From contig NZ_JAOBTH010000016.1 of NCBI RefSeq assembly GCF_025215075.1, positions 1-44,709 on the forward strand: a DNA stretch of 44,709 nt. The letters are read 5' to 3'. Position numbers and translations under genes: made by a program. Positions 1-8,536 of the stretch are shown in pieces. The stretch's first letter is position 1; each line of letters starts with the position of its first letter. The stretch is from Tenacibaculum haliotis. GTDB taxonomy: Bacteria > Bacteroidota > Bacteroidia > Flavobacteriales > Flavobacteriaceae. Below the pieces are notes generated by a model, which saw nothing but the letters and a program-made list of their open reading frames with translations, was not told the origin of the DNA and did no database searches.

Positions 1-61
1 CAATTAAATCATACAAAGAAATGTATTGACTAAATTGAATTTCTTGTTGTTGAACCAGCAT
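1..61 (-). CDS. Transposase, 5' end only (runs off left edge)
   Basis: Read on the minus strand from an ATG at 61, an open frame runs without a stop to the window edge and gives about 20 residues beginning MLVQQQEIQFSQY and continuing SLYDLI. The Q-rich start followed by a YDL motif resembles the N-terminus of transposases of the IS1182/IS5 type found in Flavobacteriia; that assignment is from memory of the family and rests on few residues. The gene is preceded by a 108-bp segment that ends in an imperfect palindrome (about 101-130), which would be the IS terminus. The rest of the gene lies outside the window, so whether it is intact cannot be judged. Confidence 0.5.
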   Translation of the reverse strand, partial: MLVQQQEIQFSQYISLYDLI

Positions 62-238
62 CTATAAAAGCATTATTTTACTTTTTTAAGATACGAAAAA
101 AGGAGTAAAAAGTTTTTACTTTCTACTCCTGTATTGACTAAATTGAATTTCTTGTTGTTGAACCAGCATCTATAAAAGCATTATTTTACTTTTTTAAGAT
201 ACGAAAAAAGGAGTAAAAAGTTTTTACTTTCTACTCCT
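23..238. repeat. Perfect tandem duplication of a 108-bp IS end
   Basis: Positions 23-130 and 131-238 are identical. Each unit contains the putative transposase start, its leader, and an imperfect palindrome of 12-nt arms (AGGAGTAAAAAG / CTTTCTACTCCT, one mismatch, 6-nt loop) that forms the outer tip. The right copy ends at 238 and ordinary intergenic sequence follows. The unit boundary coincides with the palindrome tip, as expected if one IS copy inserted inside another just behind codon 13; unequal recombination is the alternative. Confidence 0.8.
116..169 (-). pseudogene. Truncated duplicate of the transposase start
   Basis: The second copy of the 108-bp repeat carries the same ATG and the same first 13 codons as the frame at 1-61. 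It then runs into the IS-end palindrome of the first copy, adds four unrelated codons and stops at 116-118. It is therefore a 17-codon stub, not a functional gene. It records that the outer copy of the IS end was interrupted after codon 13. Confidence 0.55.
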
Positions 239-335
239 TTTAATTTAGTCTTGAGGACTTTTTCAGTGCCCTCGTTTTTAACGCTTCGGATTTTTTTATT
301 TATTAACAGTAAGTTGTAAAATAATAACGCAGTTA
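239..335. other. Intergenic tail between IS end and sodA
   Basis: No gene is visible here. A weak hairpin-like element at 253-274 (GAGG...CCTC) is followed by a short T-run. It includes the 17-mer CTTTTTCAGTGCCCTCG (258-274), whose exact reverse complement occurs at 44580-44596. Confidence 0.4.
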
Positions 336-944
336 CTATTTAGCTTCTGCATATCTTTTTTCAACTTCGTTCCAGTTGATTACTTTAAAGAAAGCATCAA
401 TATAATCAGGGCGACGGTTTTGGTAGTTTAAGTAATAAGCATGCTCCCAAACATCTAATCCTAAAATTGGAGTTCCGCCACAGGTTACACCTGGCATTAA
501 TGGGTTATCTTGATTTGGAGTAGAACAAACTTCTACTTTACCACCAGGAAGTACACATAACCAAGCCCATCCTGAACCGAATTGTGTTGCAGCAGCTTTA
601 GAAAAAGCATCAATAAAAGCTTCTTTAGATCCGAAGGCAGCTTCAATAGCATCTTTTAATTCTCCTGATAAATAACCTCTATCGTTAGGGTTCATTACTG
701 TCCAGAATAAAGAATGATTGTAAAATCCACCTCCATTATTACGAACACCACCGTTACTCATATCTAAATTAGCAAGAATATCTTCAATAGATTTTCCTTC
801 TAAATCAGTTCCAGCAATTGCTGCATTTAATTTAGATGTATATCCGTTATGGTGTTTGCTATGGTGAATTTCCATAGTTCTAGCATCTATATTTGGTTCT
901 AATGCATCGTATGCATATCCTAATTCTGGTAATTCAAAAGCCAT
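336..944 (-). CDS. sodA: Superoxide dismutase, Mn type
   Basis: The enzyme converts superoxide to oxygen and hydrogen peroxide, normally in the cytoplasm (no signal peptide is present). It is a full-length Fe/Mn-family enzyme of 202 residues. The four metal ligands are visible: His27 (in MEIHHSKHH), His77 (in FYNHSLFW), Asp164 and His168 (in DVWEHAYY). The run of glycines before NHSLFW and Gln145 in NQDNPLMPG are the second-shell pattern of manganese enzymes rather than iron enzymes; cambialistic activity cannot be excluded from sequence. It is a single-gene unit reading left, downstream of the fbp terminator. Confidence 0.95.
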   Translation of the reverse strand: MAFELPELGYAYDALEPNIDARTMEIHHSKHHNGYTSKLNAAIAGTDLEGKSIEDILANLDMSNGGVRNNGGGFYNHSLFWTVMNPNDRGYLSGELKDAIEAAFGSKEAFIDAFSKAAATQFGSGWAWLCVLPGGKVEVCSTPNQDNPLMPGVTCGGTPILGLDVWEHAYYLNYQNRRPDYIDAFFKVINWNEVEKRYAEAK

Positions 945-999
945 AATTGTATGTTTTTTAATGGTTTAATTTTTCTTTTATATAAATGTAAATTTAATT

Positions 1000-1031
1000 C
1001 AAAAAAATAAGGCAAACAACTGTTTGCCTTA
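1000..1031 (-). terminator. Rho-independent terminator of fbp
   Basis: Perfect 11-bp stem (1008-1018 with 1021-1031, TAAGGCAAACA / TGTTTGCCTTA) with a 2-nt loop. On the minus strand the stem is followed by a T-run (1000-1008), placing it just behind the fbp stop codon. Confidence 0.85.
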
Positions 1032-1067
1032 TCGATAATTTATTTAACTATAAATAAATGTTATTAT

Positions 1068-2102
1068 TTAATATGATGGTTTTTCATTTGAAGAGAACTC
1101 AGTCATAAATTCTTCCGCTTTTTCGACCATTTGTTTGCTTCCGCAGAAAAACGGAACACGTTGGTGTAATTCGGTTGGGTTTATGTCCATAATTCTTGTA
1201 AATCCGTCAGAAGCTTTACCGCCAGCTTGTTCACAAATAAAAGCCATTGGATTGCATTCGTATAGTAAACGTAATTTTCCGTTAGGCGTAATTGTAGTTG
1301 AAGGATAAATATAAATTCCCCCTTTAATCATGTTTCTATGAAAATCGGTTACTAATGATCCAACATAACGAGCTGTATACGGTCGGTTATCAGCTTCATT
1401 TAAATCTTTACAGTGCACTAAAAAACGCTTCATTCCCTCTTGAAAATACGTAAAATATCCTTCGCTTACCGAGTATATTTTACCAATTTCCGGAAATTGC
1501 ATATTTGGGTGTGATAAGTAAAAAGTACCAATTGCAGGGTTTAATGTAAATCCGTTTACACCATTACCAGTAGTAAAAACTAACATGGTTGAGGTACCAT
1601 AAGCTACATAACCAGCAGCTACTTGTTCGTTTCCTTTTTGTAAGAAATCTTCTTTAGTTACAGGAGTACCATCTGGAGAAACTCTTCTGTAAATAGAAAA
1701 AATAGTTCCTACCGATACATTTACATCAATATTTGATGAACCATCTAAAGGATCCATCAATAACACATATTTGTTTTCGTTTGTTTTATGCTGACCTTCA
1801 ACAATTACAAAATCATCTTCTTCTTCACTCGCAATACCACAAACAATTTCACGATTAATAAGTGTTTGTTTAAAAAGATCATTTGCCAGCACATCTAGTT
1901 TTTGTTGTGCTTCTCCCTGAACATTAATGTCACCAGCAGCTCCAGTAATATCTACTAATCCTGCTTTTCTAATTTCATGGTTTACCACTTTGGCAGCCAA
2001 ACGAATAGAGTTTATTAAGCGAGATAATTCACCAGAAGAATATTTAAAATCTTTTTGATTGCCAATAATAAACTCTCCAAGAGTCATGTGCTTGTTGTTC
2101 AT
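1068..2102 (-). CDS. fbp: Fructose-1,6-bisphosphatase, class I
   Basis: Hydrolyses fructose 1,6-bisphosphate to fructose 6-phosphate and phosphate in gluconeogenesis, in the cytoplasm. The 344-residue length is normal for class I. The metal and substrate motif [17 protein letters not shown] begins at residue 117, and the acidic cluster EEED (93-96) supplies further metal ligands. Near the C-terminus [17 protein letters not shown] is the family signature containing the catalytic-site glutamate. It is a single gene with its own terminator, transcribed away from the GNAT/aspartate kinase pair. On the minus strand a 7-of-8 match to the TAnnTTTG box lies at 2125-2132, about 23 nt ahead of the ATG. 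Confidence 0.97.
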   Translation of the reverse strand: MNNKHMTLGEFIIGNQKDFKYSSGELSRLINSIRLAAKVVNHEIRKAGLVDITGAAGDINVQGEAQQKLDVLANDLFKQTLINREIVCGIASEEEDDFVIVEGQHKTNENKYVLLMDPLDGSSNIDVNVSVGTIFSIYRRVSPDGTPVTKEDFLQKGNEQVAAGYVAYGTSTMLVFTTGNGVNGFTLNPAIGTFYLSHPNMQFPEIGKIYSVSEGYFTYFQEGMKRFLVHCKDLNEADNRPYTARYVGSLVTDFHRNMIKGGIYIYPSTTITPNGKLRLLYECNPMAFICEQAGGKASDGFTRIMDINPTELHQRVPFFCGSKQMVEKAEEFMTEFSSNEKPSY

Positions 2103-2262
2103 AGTAACTTTTGTGTTGTTGGTACAAAGATGCCAACTTTTTTACGTTTCTACAACGATTTCGTATTTTAAAATTTTGAACAAAAACAAACGATGTGTTT
2201 TAATTTTCTATTTGTTTTAAAGGAATTTATTAAAATTTATCTTTACACAAAATTATCTACAA

Positions 2263-2748
2263 ATGAGTTTTATAATTAGATCAGGAGAAAAAAAGGATGC
2301 ACAATCAATATTAAACTTAATAATTGAATTGGCTATTTTTGAAAAAGAACCAACAGCAGTTAAAATTACTGTTGATGATTTACTTTATGATGGATTTTCT
2401 GAGAATCCTAAATTTAAAACATTTGTAGCAGAAGAGTCAGACGGAACCATTATAGGAATGACGCTTTTTTACGAACGTTATTCTACTTGGAAGGGAAAAG
2501 CGCTTCATTTAGAGGATTTAATGGTTACTGAAACTAAAAGAGGTATCGGTGCTGGAAAAAAATTATATGGTTCAGTAATGAAATATGCACAAGAAAACGG
2601 ATTTAAAAGAGTTGCTTGGGAAGTATTAGATTGGAATGTAAATGCAATTGAGTTTTATAAAAAAACAGGAGCAACCGTTTATGATGAATGGAGAGTTTGC
2701 CATATGAATGAAAAAAACTTAACACAATTTTGTAATGAGAGTATTTAA
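2263..2748 (+). CDS. GNAT-family N-acetyltransferase
   Basis: A 161-residue single GNAT domain. The acetyl-CoA loop is visible as TKRGIGAGKKLY (the R/QxxGxG/A motif) after the strand LHLEDLMVT, and WNVNAIEFYKKTGA is the usual motif B. The LEDL...RGIG...EFYKKTGA pattern is closest to the diamine/thialysine acetyltransferase (SSAT-like) branch, but the substrate cannot be read from sequence. Its last 14 bases overlap the aspartate kinase start in another frame, so the two are almost certainly co-transcribed and translationally coupled. A 7-of-8 promoter-box match (TATCTTTA, 2238-2245) lies 18 nt ahead of the ATG. Confidence 0.88.
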   Translation: MSFIIRSGEKKDAQSILNLIIELAIFEKEPTAVKITVDDLLYDGFSENPKFKTFVAEESDGTIIGMTLFYERYSTWKGKALHLEDLMVTETKRGIGAGKKLYGSVMKYAQENGFKRVAWEVLDWNVNAIEFYKKTGATVYDEWRVCHMNEKNLTQFCNESI

Positions 2749-3979
2749 GTTTGGAGGGGCATCGGTAAAAGATGCTGTGGGTGTAAAAAATGTAGTAAAA
2801 GTTTTACAACATGAAGGCACAACGAATACATTAGTTGTTATTTCTGCAATGGGAAAAATGACAAATGCTTTTGAAAATGTTGTAGATGCTTACTTTTATA
2901 AGAAGAACAATTTAAAGGAGGTTTTAAGTATTGTAGAAGATTTTCACTATCAGATATTACATGGTTTATTTGAGAAAGAGCATAATATTTATCAAAAGGT
3001 AGCTCATTTATTAGGTGAATTGAGTGGTTTTATGCTTCGAAATAAATCAGAAGATTATAACTATGTTTATGATCAAATGGTTGGTTTTGGTGAATTATTA
3101 TCAACCACTATTGTTAGTGAATATTTAAAAGAAGTTGGTGTAGATAATCAATGGTTAGATGTAAGAGAATATATAAAAACAGATGTTAATTATAGGGATG
3201 CAAAGATTAATTGGGAGTTAACGAAACAACTGATTAAAGAAAACGTAGTTTCTGCTCAATTAAATATTACACAAGGATTTTTAGGTGGAGTTGGTGTAGA
3301 AACAACAACTTTAGGTAGAGAAGGATCGGATTATACCGCAGGCGTTTTTGCATATTGTTTAGATGCCGAAAGTGTTACAATTTGGAAAGATGTAACAGGT
3401 GTTTTAAATGCAGACCCTCGCGTGTTTACTAAAACAGAATTATTACATGAAATATCGTATACCGAAGCCATAGAAATGGCTTTTTACGGAGCATCAGTAA
3501 TTCACCCAAAAACAATTCAGCCGTTAGAGCAAAAAAACATTCCGTTATTTGTTCGTTCTTTTGATGATTTGTCTAATAAAGGAACTTGCGTAGGTAGAGG
3601 TAAGAAAATTACTCCCGAAGTTCCTTGTTTTATTGTAAAAAAAGATCAGATTTTGGTTTCAATATCAGCAAAAGATTTCTCTTTTATGGTAGAAAGTAAC
3701 ATTAGTGATGTTTTTGAAAAGCTAGACGAATATAAGTTAAAAGTTAATTTAATTCAGAATTCAGCAATTAGCTTTTCAGTTTGTATTGATGATAAATACA
3801 AAAATTTTGATGCTTTTTATGATGATTTAAAGAACAGGTTTACAATAAAATCATATAAAGCAGTAACACTTTACACTATTCGTCATTTTAATGAAGACGC
3901 TATAAATGAAATCCGCAAGAAAGGAAAATCAATAATTAGTCAGATTAATACTGAAACTGCGCAGTTGGTTATACAATAA
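2735..3979 (+). CDS. Aspartate kinase, monofunctional
   Basis: Phosphorylates aspartate in the first step of the lysine, threonine, methionine and diaminopimelate pathways. The amino-acid-kinase fold is clear: KFGGASV at 5-11, LGREGSDYTA near 193-202, and a VTIWKDVTGVLNADPR-type nucleotide-site segment. The C-terminal third (about 300-414) is where the regulatory ACT domains sit, but it is divergent, so feedback control by lysine or threonine cannot be inferred. At 414 residues it lacks a homoserine dehydrogenase fusion. The start overlaps the GNAT gene by 14 bp. A lysC label would be reasonable but the isozyme class is not decidable from sequence. Confidence 0.92.
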   Translation: MRVFKFGGASVKDAVGVKNVVKVLQHEGTTNTLVVISAMGKMTNAFENVVDAYFYKKNNLKEVLSIVEDFHYQILHGLFEKEHNIYQKVAHLLGELSGFMLRNKSEDYNYVYDQMVGFGELLSTTIVSEYLKEVGVDNQWLDVREYIKTDVNYRDAKINWELTKQLIKENVVSAQLNITQGFLGGVGVETTTLGREGSDYTAGVFAYCLDAESVTIWKDVTGVLNADPRVFTKTELLHEISYTEAIEMAFYGASVIHPKTIQPLEQKNIPLFVRSFDDLSNKGTCVGRGKKITPEVPCFIVKKDQILVSISAKDFSFMVESNISDVFEKLDEYKLKVNLIQNSAISFSVCIDDKYKNFDAFYDDLKNRFTIKSYKAVTLYTIRHFNEDAINEIRKKGKSIISQINTETAQLVIQ

Positions 3980-4005
3980 AAACTGAAAATCTCGCAAAAT
4001 TCTAT

Positions 4006-4013
4006 TATATTTG
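4006..4013 (+). promoter_or_regulatory. Promoter -7 box of the acyltransferase fusion gene
   Basis: TATATTTG fits the Bacteroidota consensus TAnnTTTG exactly and is followed by C. It lies 22 nt ahead of the ATG at 4036, so this gene can be transcribed separately from aspartate kinase. No good -33 TTG is seen at the expected spacing. Confidence 0.65.
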
Positions 4014-4035
4014 CGTTTATGCCAAATTTGAATTA

Positions 4036-5844
4036 ATGGGATTAGTTACATCAAAAGAAATTGCTAAAGTTATTGGAGTTGATAAGTTCGGTGTTGCCGG
4101 AACTTTTTTGGGTTGGACGTTGATGAAAATTTTACGTATTTCTGCGGTTAATAGATTGTATGATAATAACAAAGATAAGTCTGATCTTGATTTTTTAAAC
4201 GGTATTTTAGACGATTGTAAAATTGAGTTCGAAATACCTGAAGAGGATTTTAAAAGAATTCCCAAAACGGGGCCTTTTATTACAATATCTAACCATCCTT
4301 TAGGAGGGATTGATGGTGTTTTATTAATGAAGTTATTGGTTGAGAAAAGAGCAGATTATAAAATTATCGCAAATTTTTTATTACATAGAGCGGAACCTCT
4401 AAAGCCTTATATAATGCCAGTAAACCCTTTTGAAAGTAGAAAGGATGCAAAATCGAGTTTGGCAGGTATTAAAGGAGCTTTATTACATTTACGTGAAGGT
4501 AAGCCATTAGGTATTTTTCCAGCAGGCGAAGTATCAACACATCGTGATGGTAAATTAGTGATTGATAAACCATGGGAAGAAGGAGCGGTACGTTTAATTA
4601 AAAAAGCAAAAGTTCCTGTAATTCCTATTTATTTCCATGCTAAAAATAGCCCGTTATTTTATATTTTATCTAAAATTAGTGGCACGTTAAGAACAGCAAA
4701 ACTTCCATCTGAAGTACTTTCGAGAAACAAGAGAATAATAAAAGTACGAATAGGAAAGCCAATTTCGGTAAAAGATCAAGAACAATATAAAGATGTGCCT
4801 TCTTTTTATGAGTTTATAAGAAAGAAAACATATATGTTGGCAAATCCTTTTGAGAAAGCTTCTCAGAAAATTTTATCAACACAAAATTTAAAAATACCTA
4901 AAAAAGTAAGCAAAATAACTTCTCAGAGAACACCTGATTTATTTATTAAAGAGGTAGATGATTTAAGAGAAAAAGGAAGTAGGTTATTACAAAGTAAAAA
5001 TTACGAGGTGTTTTTTGCGAGCGCAAAAGAAATTCCGAATATTTTACATGAAATAGGCCGATTACGAGAAATTACTTTTAGAGAAGTTGGAGAGGGAACA
5101 AATAAGGCAATTGATTTAGATAAATTCGACAGGTATTACCACCATCTTTTTTTGTGGGATAACGTACAAAATGAATTGGTAGGTTCTTATAGAATGGGCT
5201 TGGGTAAGGATATTTATAAAAAACATGGAATTAACGGTTTTTATATTCATACTTTATTTAGAATAGAGCCTGAGTTGTATCCGATGATGCAAAACACGAT
5301 CGAATTAGGTAGGGCTTTTATTGCTAAAAGTTATCAGCAAAAACCTATGCCTTTGTTTTTATTATGGAAAGGAATTGTACATACAACATTACGTTATCCA
5401 GAGTATAAATATTTAATGGGTGGAGTAAGTATTAGTAATCAGTTTTCTGATTTTTCTAAATCCTTAATGATTGAGTTTATGAAATCTCATTATTACGATC
5501 CGTATGTTGCACAATACATTCATCCTAAAAAAGAATATAAAGTAAAGTTAAAGGATGCAGATAAAGATTTTGTATTTGACTCTACAGAAGCAGATATGCA
5601 AAAGTTTGATAAAATTATTGATGAAATTGAACCAGGAGCATTACGTATGCCTGTTTTAATTAAGAAATATGTGAAACAAAATGCACGTTTGGTCGCTTTT
5701 AATGTAGATCCTAAGTTTAACAACGCAATAGATGGTTTAATGTATATTAAGGTAGCAGAGATTCCAGAAAGCACCGTAAAACCAGTAATGGAAGAGTTTC
5801 AGGCCGAGTTAGAAAAGCGTGCTACTGAAAACATGAATAAATAG
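4036..5844 (+). CDS. olsF: Fused PlsC-like / OlsB-like acyltransferase (OlsF-like)
   Basis: A 602-residue protein joining two acyltransferase types. The N-terminal half (about 60-280) is a PlsC/LPLAT domain with SNHPLGGIDG (His87...Asp93, one residue longer than the usual HX4D) and a FPAGEVST block. The C-terminal half (about 310-600) resembles the GNAT-like hemolysin/OlsB family, with the hallmark NTIELGRAFI. This order matches OlsF, described in Serratia proteamaculans and Flavobacterium johnsoniae, where the C-terminal domain N-acylates ornithine and the N-terminal domain adds the second, ester-linked chain to make ornithine lipid. The substrate could instead be another amino acid such as glycine. 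It has its own promoter box. The role is inferred from domain order. Confidence 0.8.
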   Translation: MGLVTSKEIAKVIGVDKFGVAGTFLGWTLMKILRISAVNRLYDNNKDKSDLDFLNGILDDCKIEFEIPEEDFKRIPKTGPFITISNHPLGGIDGVLLMKLLVEKRADYKIIANFLLHRAEPLKPYIMPVNPFESRKDAKSSLAGIKGALLHLREGKPLGIFPAGEVSTHRDGKLVIDKPWEEGAVRLIKKAKVPVIPIYFHAKNSPLFYILSKISGTLRTAKLPSEVLSRNKRIIKVRIGKPISVKDQEQYKDVPSFYEFIRKKTYMLANPFEKASQKILSTQNLKIPKKVSKITSQRTPDLFIKEVDDLREKGSRLLQSKNYEVFFASAKEIPNILHEIGRLREITFREVGEGTNKAIDLDKFDRYYHHLFLWDNVQNELVGSYRMGLGKDIYKKHGINGFYIHTLFRIEPELYPMMQNTIELGRAFIAKSYQQKPMPLFLLWKGIVHTTLRYPEYKYLMGGVSISNQFSDFSKSLMIEFMKSHYYDPYVAQYIHPKKEYKVKLKDADKDFVFDSTEADMQKFDKIIDEIEPGALRMPVLIKKYVKQNARLVAFNVDPKFNNAIDGLMYIKVAEIPESTVKPVMEEFQAELEKRATENMNK

Positions 5845-6029
5845 TAGATTAATTATTAAAATTTGATTGTTCGTAATTTATAAGAACTCACTTTACGTCA
5901 ACCTGAACTTGTTTCAGGTTCTCATCATAAGAGATACTATTTATTATAAACATGTGATTCTGAAATGAATTTAGAATGACGCTATGATACCTGATTATAA
6001 ATAAAGATTACAGCTTAACTACTCGAATA
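5845..6029. other. Intergenic gap with a palindromic repeat
   Basis: Together with 6030-6202 this forms a 358-bp gene-free stretch between the converging acyltransferase fusion and rseP genes. It holds one copy of the CGTCA...TGACG repeat (5896-5981), then two strong hairpin terminators and a smaller hairpin at 6079-6104 (CTTATTTTCT / AGAAAATAAG). No open frame with coding character was found. Confidence 0.6.
5896..5981. repeat. Palindromic intergenic repeat, copy 1
   Basis: Two palindromic half-elements, CCTGAACTTGTTTCAGG-type on the left and ATTCTGAAATGAATTTAGAAT-type on the right, are enclosed by CGTCA at the left end and TGACG at the right end. Related copies occur near 8477, 11639, 23029 and 36901. 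Confidence 0.75.
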
Positions 6030-6068
6030 AAAAAAGAAGCATCCTATTTAATAGGATGCTTCTTTTTT
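6030..6068. terminator. Bidirectional terminator between olsF-like gene and rseP
   Basis: An 18-bp perfect stem (6030-6047 with 6051-6068) with a 3-nt loop. A-run and T-run flanks on the two sides let it act on both strands. Confidence 0.85.
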
Positions 6069-6150
6069 AGCTTGAACACTTATTTTCTTATAGGAGAAAA
6101 TAAGATTATAATATAATAGTATTTAACTCTTACTACTGATTTATAAACAG

Positions 6151-6181
6151 AAAAAGCATCGTAAAAATTACGATGCTTTTT
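6151..6181 (-). terminator. Terminator of rseP
   Basis: A 14-bp perfect stem (AAAAAGCATCGTAA / TTACGATGCTTTTT, 6151-6164 with 6168-6181) and a 3-nt loop, 22 nt behind the rseP stop codon. T-rich arms follow on the minus strand. Confidence 0.85.
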
Positions 6182-6202
6182 GTTTATGTAGTCTTTGTAC
6201 TA

Positions 6203-7549
6203 TTACTTAAATAGTCTAAAAATATCATTTCCGTTAGCAAATAGTAATAGAATAATCAGTAAAACAAAACCTGTTAACTGTGCATACTCTAAAAACTTAT
6301 CACCAGGTTTTTTACCAGTAATCATTTCCCATAAGGTAAATACTACGTGTCCACCATCTAAAGCAGGTATTGGTAATAAATTCATGAAACCTAACATAAT
6401 TGATAAGAAAGCGGTGATGTTCCAAAAAGATTGCCAGCTAAATTCAGCAGGAAAAATACTCCCAATAGAAATAAACCCTCCTAAACCTTTATAAGCGCCT
6501 GTACTCGGATTAAAAATCTTTTTCATTTGTTTAATATAGTTCGTTAAGGTAGTCCATGCTTTTGTAGTTCCGGCAGGGATAGCTTCACCAAAAGAATATG
6601 ATTTTTCTGCCAGTTCGTAATACCCTAATTTTTCTAAATCGATTAAAGATACAGCTCCCCAAACAACACCTAAGTTTCCGTGTTCAGAAACTTTAACAGG
6701 AACGTTTAAAACCTCTTTATTTCTTTTTAAAGTAACAGTAACATCTTGCCCTTTTAAGTTTTGTAAAATAGGTTTTGCTTGATCGTAATATGTTATCGAT
6801 TGTCCGTTAATTGCAGTAATAATGTCTTTTGCAAGAATATTAGCGCTTGCGTTTAATGAATCTTTTTGTAAGCCTGCAATTATGAAAGGATATCTTGGCG
6901 AGATAAAGCTACCAGCATTTTTACCGCGATCAATTAATTTAGAAATAAAATCAATAGGAATTATTTTATCTACTTTTACACCGTTTCTTTCAACTGTATA
7001 ATTGTTTCCATTAATAAACTCTAAAGGAAGTTCTCTAAATTTCTGAATTTGTTCACCATCAACAGAAAGTATTTTGTCTCCTGTTTGTAAACCCAAATCT
7101 TTACCTAACTGATCTTGTACCCAAATACCATCTTTTAAACTTTCGTTTGGTAAAAACTTTTCACCATAAGCATACATTAAACAAATGTAAATAACGATAC
7201 CTAAAATAAAGTTTACAATTACACCACCTAACATAATTATTAAACGTTGCCAAGCTGGTTTAGAACGAAATTCCCAAGGTTGTGGCGGTAATGCCATTTG
7301 TTCGGTATCCATACTTTCATCAATCATTCCTGATATTTTTACATATCCTCCTAACGGAATCCAACCAATACCATAAACAGTATCACCTATTTTTTTCTTG
7401 AATAATGAAAACTTATAATCGAAAAATAAATAGAACTTTTCTACTTTGGTTTTAAATATTTTAGCAGGAATAAAATGCCCTAATTCGTGTAAAACGATTA
7501 AAAGCGATAAGCTTAAAATAAATTGTGATGCTTTTATTAAAATTTCCAT
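6203..7549 (-). CDS. rseP: RIP metalloprotease RseP (site-2 protease)
   Basis: An inner-membrane zinc protease that cleaves transmembrane segments, for example of anti-sigma factors in envelope stress signalling. The zinc site HELGH is at residues 21-25 in the first membrane segment, and the third ligand is in NLLPIPALDGGH (Asp398). One or more PDZ-like regions fill about 110-330 (GLQTGDKILSVDG and GLQKDSLNASANILAKDIITAINGQ). Hydrophobic segments near 100-125, 375-400 and 425-445 complete the expected topology. Length 448 is normal. A promoter box lies 30 nt upstream on the minus strand and a strong terminator follows. No anti-sigma partner is adjacent. Confidence 0.95.
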   Translation of the reverse strand: MEILIKASQFILSLSLLIVLHELGHFIPAKIFKTKVEKFYLFFDYKFSLFKKKIGDTVYGIGWIPLGGYVKISGMIDESMDTEQMALPPQPWEFRSKPAWQRLIIMLGGVIVNFILGIVIYICLMYAYGEKFLPNESLKDGIWVQDQLGKDLGLQTGDKILSVDGEQIQKFRELPLEFINGNNYTVERNGVKVDKIIPIDFISKLIDRGKNAGSFISPRYPFIIAGLQKDSLNASANILAKDIITAINGQSITYYDQAKPILQNLKGQDVTVTLKRNKEVLNVPVKVSEHGNLGVVWGAVSLIDLEKLGYYELAEKSYSFGEAIPAGTTKAWTTLTNYIKQMKKIFNPSTGAYKGLGGFISIGSIFPAEFSWQSFWNITAFLSIMLGFMNLLPIPALDGGHVVFTLWEMITGKKPGDKFLEYAQLTGFVLLIILLLFANGNDIFRLFK

Positions 7550-7578
7550 AAAGGTGTATATCTAAATTTAAAATCGGA

Positions 7579-7586
7579 CAAATGTA
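7579..7586 (-). promoter_or_regulatory. Promoter -7 box of rseP
   Basis: On the minus strand this reads TACATTTG, an exact TAnnTTTG match. It sits 30 nt ahead of the rseP ATG (7549). Confidence 0.6.
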
Positions 7587-7683
7587 CGTTTTTCATAAGA
7601 GCTGTAAAAGTTTGTAGCATAGATGAGGTTTGGTTTTAACAAATCTTTTATGATATAAGATAAATAAGCCTTGTTTTTAGTCG

Positions 7684-7691
7684 TATTTTTG
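7684..7691 (+). promoter_or_regulatory. Promoter -7 box of the SCO-family gene
   Basis: TATTTTTG followed by C, an exact match to TAnnTTTG, ends 16 nt before the ATG at 7708. Confidence 0.65.
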
Positions 7692-7707
7692 CAAAAAAAA
7701 CACTAAA

Positions 7708-8385
7708 ATGGATTTAAAATTCTTTAAAAAATCAAAAAGCACCTTACTTTTTTTAATTGTTTTTTGCGCGGTGGGTATTCCTGTTTTTTATCATTTAGTA
7801 AAAGTTGAAGAGAAATTACCCATTTATAATCCAGCAGATATCAATCCAAAATTGGTAGATATTTCTGTAAGAAAAAAATCTAGAAATCATAAAATAGGCG
7901 ATTTTAAACTGATAAATCAAAACGGAGAAACAATTACAAATGCCAATTATAAAGATAAGATTTATGTAGCTGATTTCTTTTTTACGCGTTGCCAAACAAT
8001 TTGTATTGTAATGGCTTATAATATGAGTGAATTACAAACACATTATAAAAATGATGCTGATATTATGTTTTTATCACATTCGGTAACTCCAGTAATGGAT
8101 AGCGTACCTCAATTAAGAAAATATGCGGATGCGAAAGGAGTAATTGACGGAAAATGGAATGTTACTACAGGCGATAAAAAACACATTTACAATTTAGCTC
8201 GTAAACATTATTTTGCTGTTTTAGATGAAGGAAATGGCGATGAAAATGATTTTGTACATACTGAAAATTTTGTTTTAATTGATAAAAAAGGACAAATTAG
8301 AGGTTCGTATGATGGAACCAAAAAAGAGAATATGCAAAAAATTATTGACGATATTACCTTATTAAAGCAAGAGTACATTAAGTAA
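7708..8385 (+). CDS. SCO1/SenC/PrrC-family protein
   Basis: A thioredoxin-fold protein of the SCO family, which usually delivers copper to the CuA site of cytochrome c oxidase or acts as a thiol reductant outside the membrane. An N-terminal anchor at about 12-30 places the domain in the periplasm. The metal site is present: Cys95 and Cys99 in FFFTRCQTICIVM (CxxxC) and the distal His184 in DFVHTENFVLID. The usual prolines in CPxxCP are replaced by Q and I, a small variation. Length 225 is typical. The gene stands alone, with its own promoter box and a long terminator, and no oxidase genes are in view. Confidence 0.92.
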   Translation: MDLKFFKKSKSTLLFLIVFCAVGIPVFYHLVKVEEKLPIYNPADINPKLVDISVRKKSRNHKIGDFKLINQNGETITNANYKDKIYVADFFFTRCQTICIVMAYNMSELQTHYKNDADIMFLSHSVTPVMDSVPQLRKYADAKGVIDGKWNVTTGDKKHIYNLARKHYFAVLDEGNGDENDFVHTENFVLIDKKGQIRGSYDGTKKENMQKIIDDITLLKQEYIK

Positions 8386-8407
8386 ACTTATCAAAAATAA
8401 AAGAAAA

Positions 8408-8451
8408 AAATAAACGTTAACTCGGAAACAAGTTCAAGTTAACGTTTATTT
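8408..8451. terminator. Bidirectional terminator after the SCO gene
   Basis: A 15-bp perfect stem (AAATAAACGTTAACT / AGTTAACGTTTATTT) with a 14-nt loop, A-rich before and T-rich after. It sits between the converging SCO and SdpI genes. Confidence 0.85.
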
Positions 8452-8476
8452 TTTTACTCTTAAAATTATGTATTTA

Positions 8477-8508
8477 CCGTCATTCTGAATTTATTTCAGA
8501 ATCACATA
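8477..8508. repeat. Palindromic intergenic repeat, copy 2 (half element)
   Basis: Only the left half is present: CCGTCATTCTGAA then TTATTTCAGAATCACAT, forming one stem. It lies between the SCO terminator and the SdpI gene. Confidence 0.7.
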
Positions 8509-8536
8509 GTATGAAGCCAGTTAACAGCCATTAAAA

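Noticed and set aside
4020..4037. Five-codon frame (ATG...TAA) just ahead of the acyltransferase fusion start
   Set aside because: Too short, and no regulatory amino acid codon pattern that would suggest a leader peptide.
5520..5774. 84-codon minus-strand frame inside the acyltransferase fusion
   Set aside because: Antisense shadow of the OlsB-like domain, with no independent support.
6195..6494. 99-codon plus-strand frame opposite the rseP 3' end
   Set aside because: Antisense shadow of a well-supported gene; composition follows the rseP codons.
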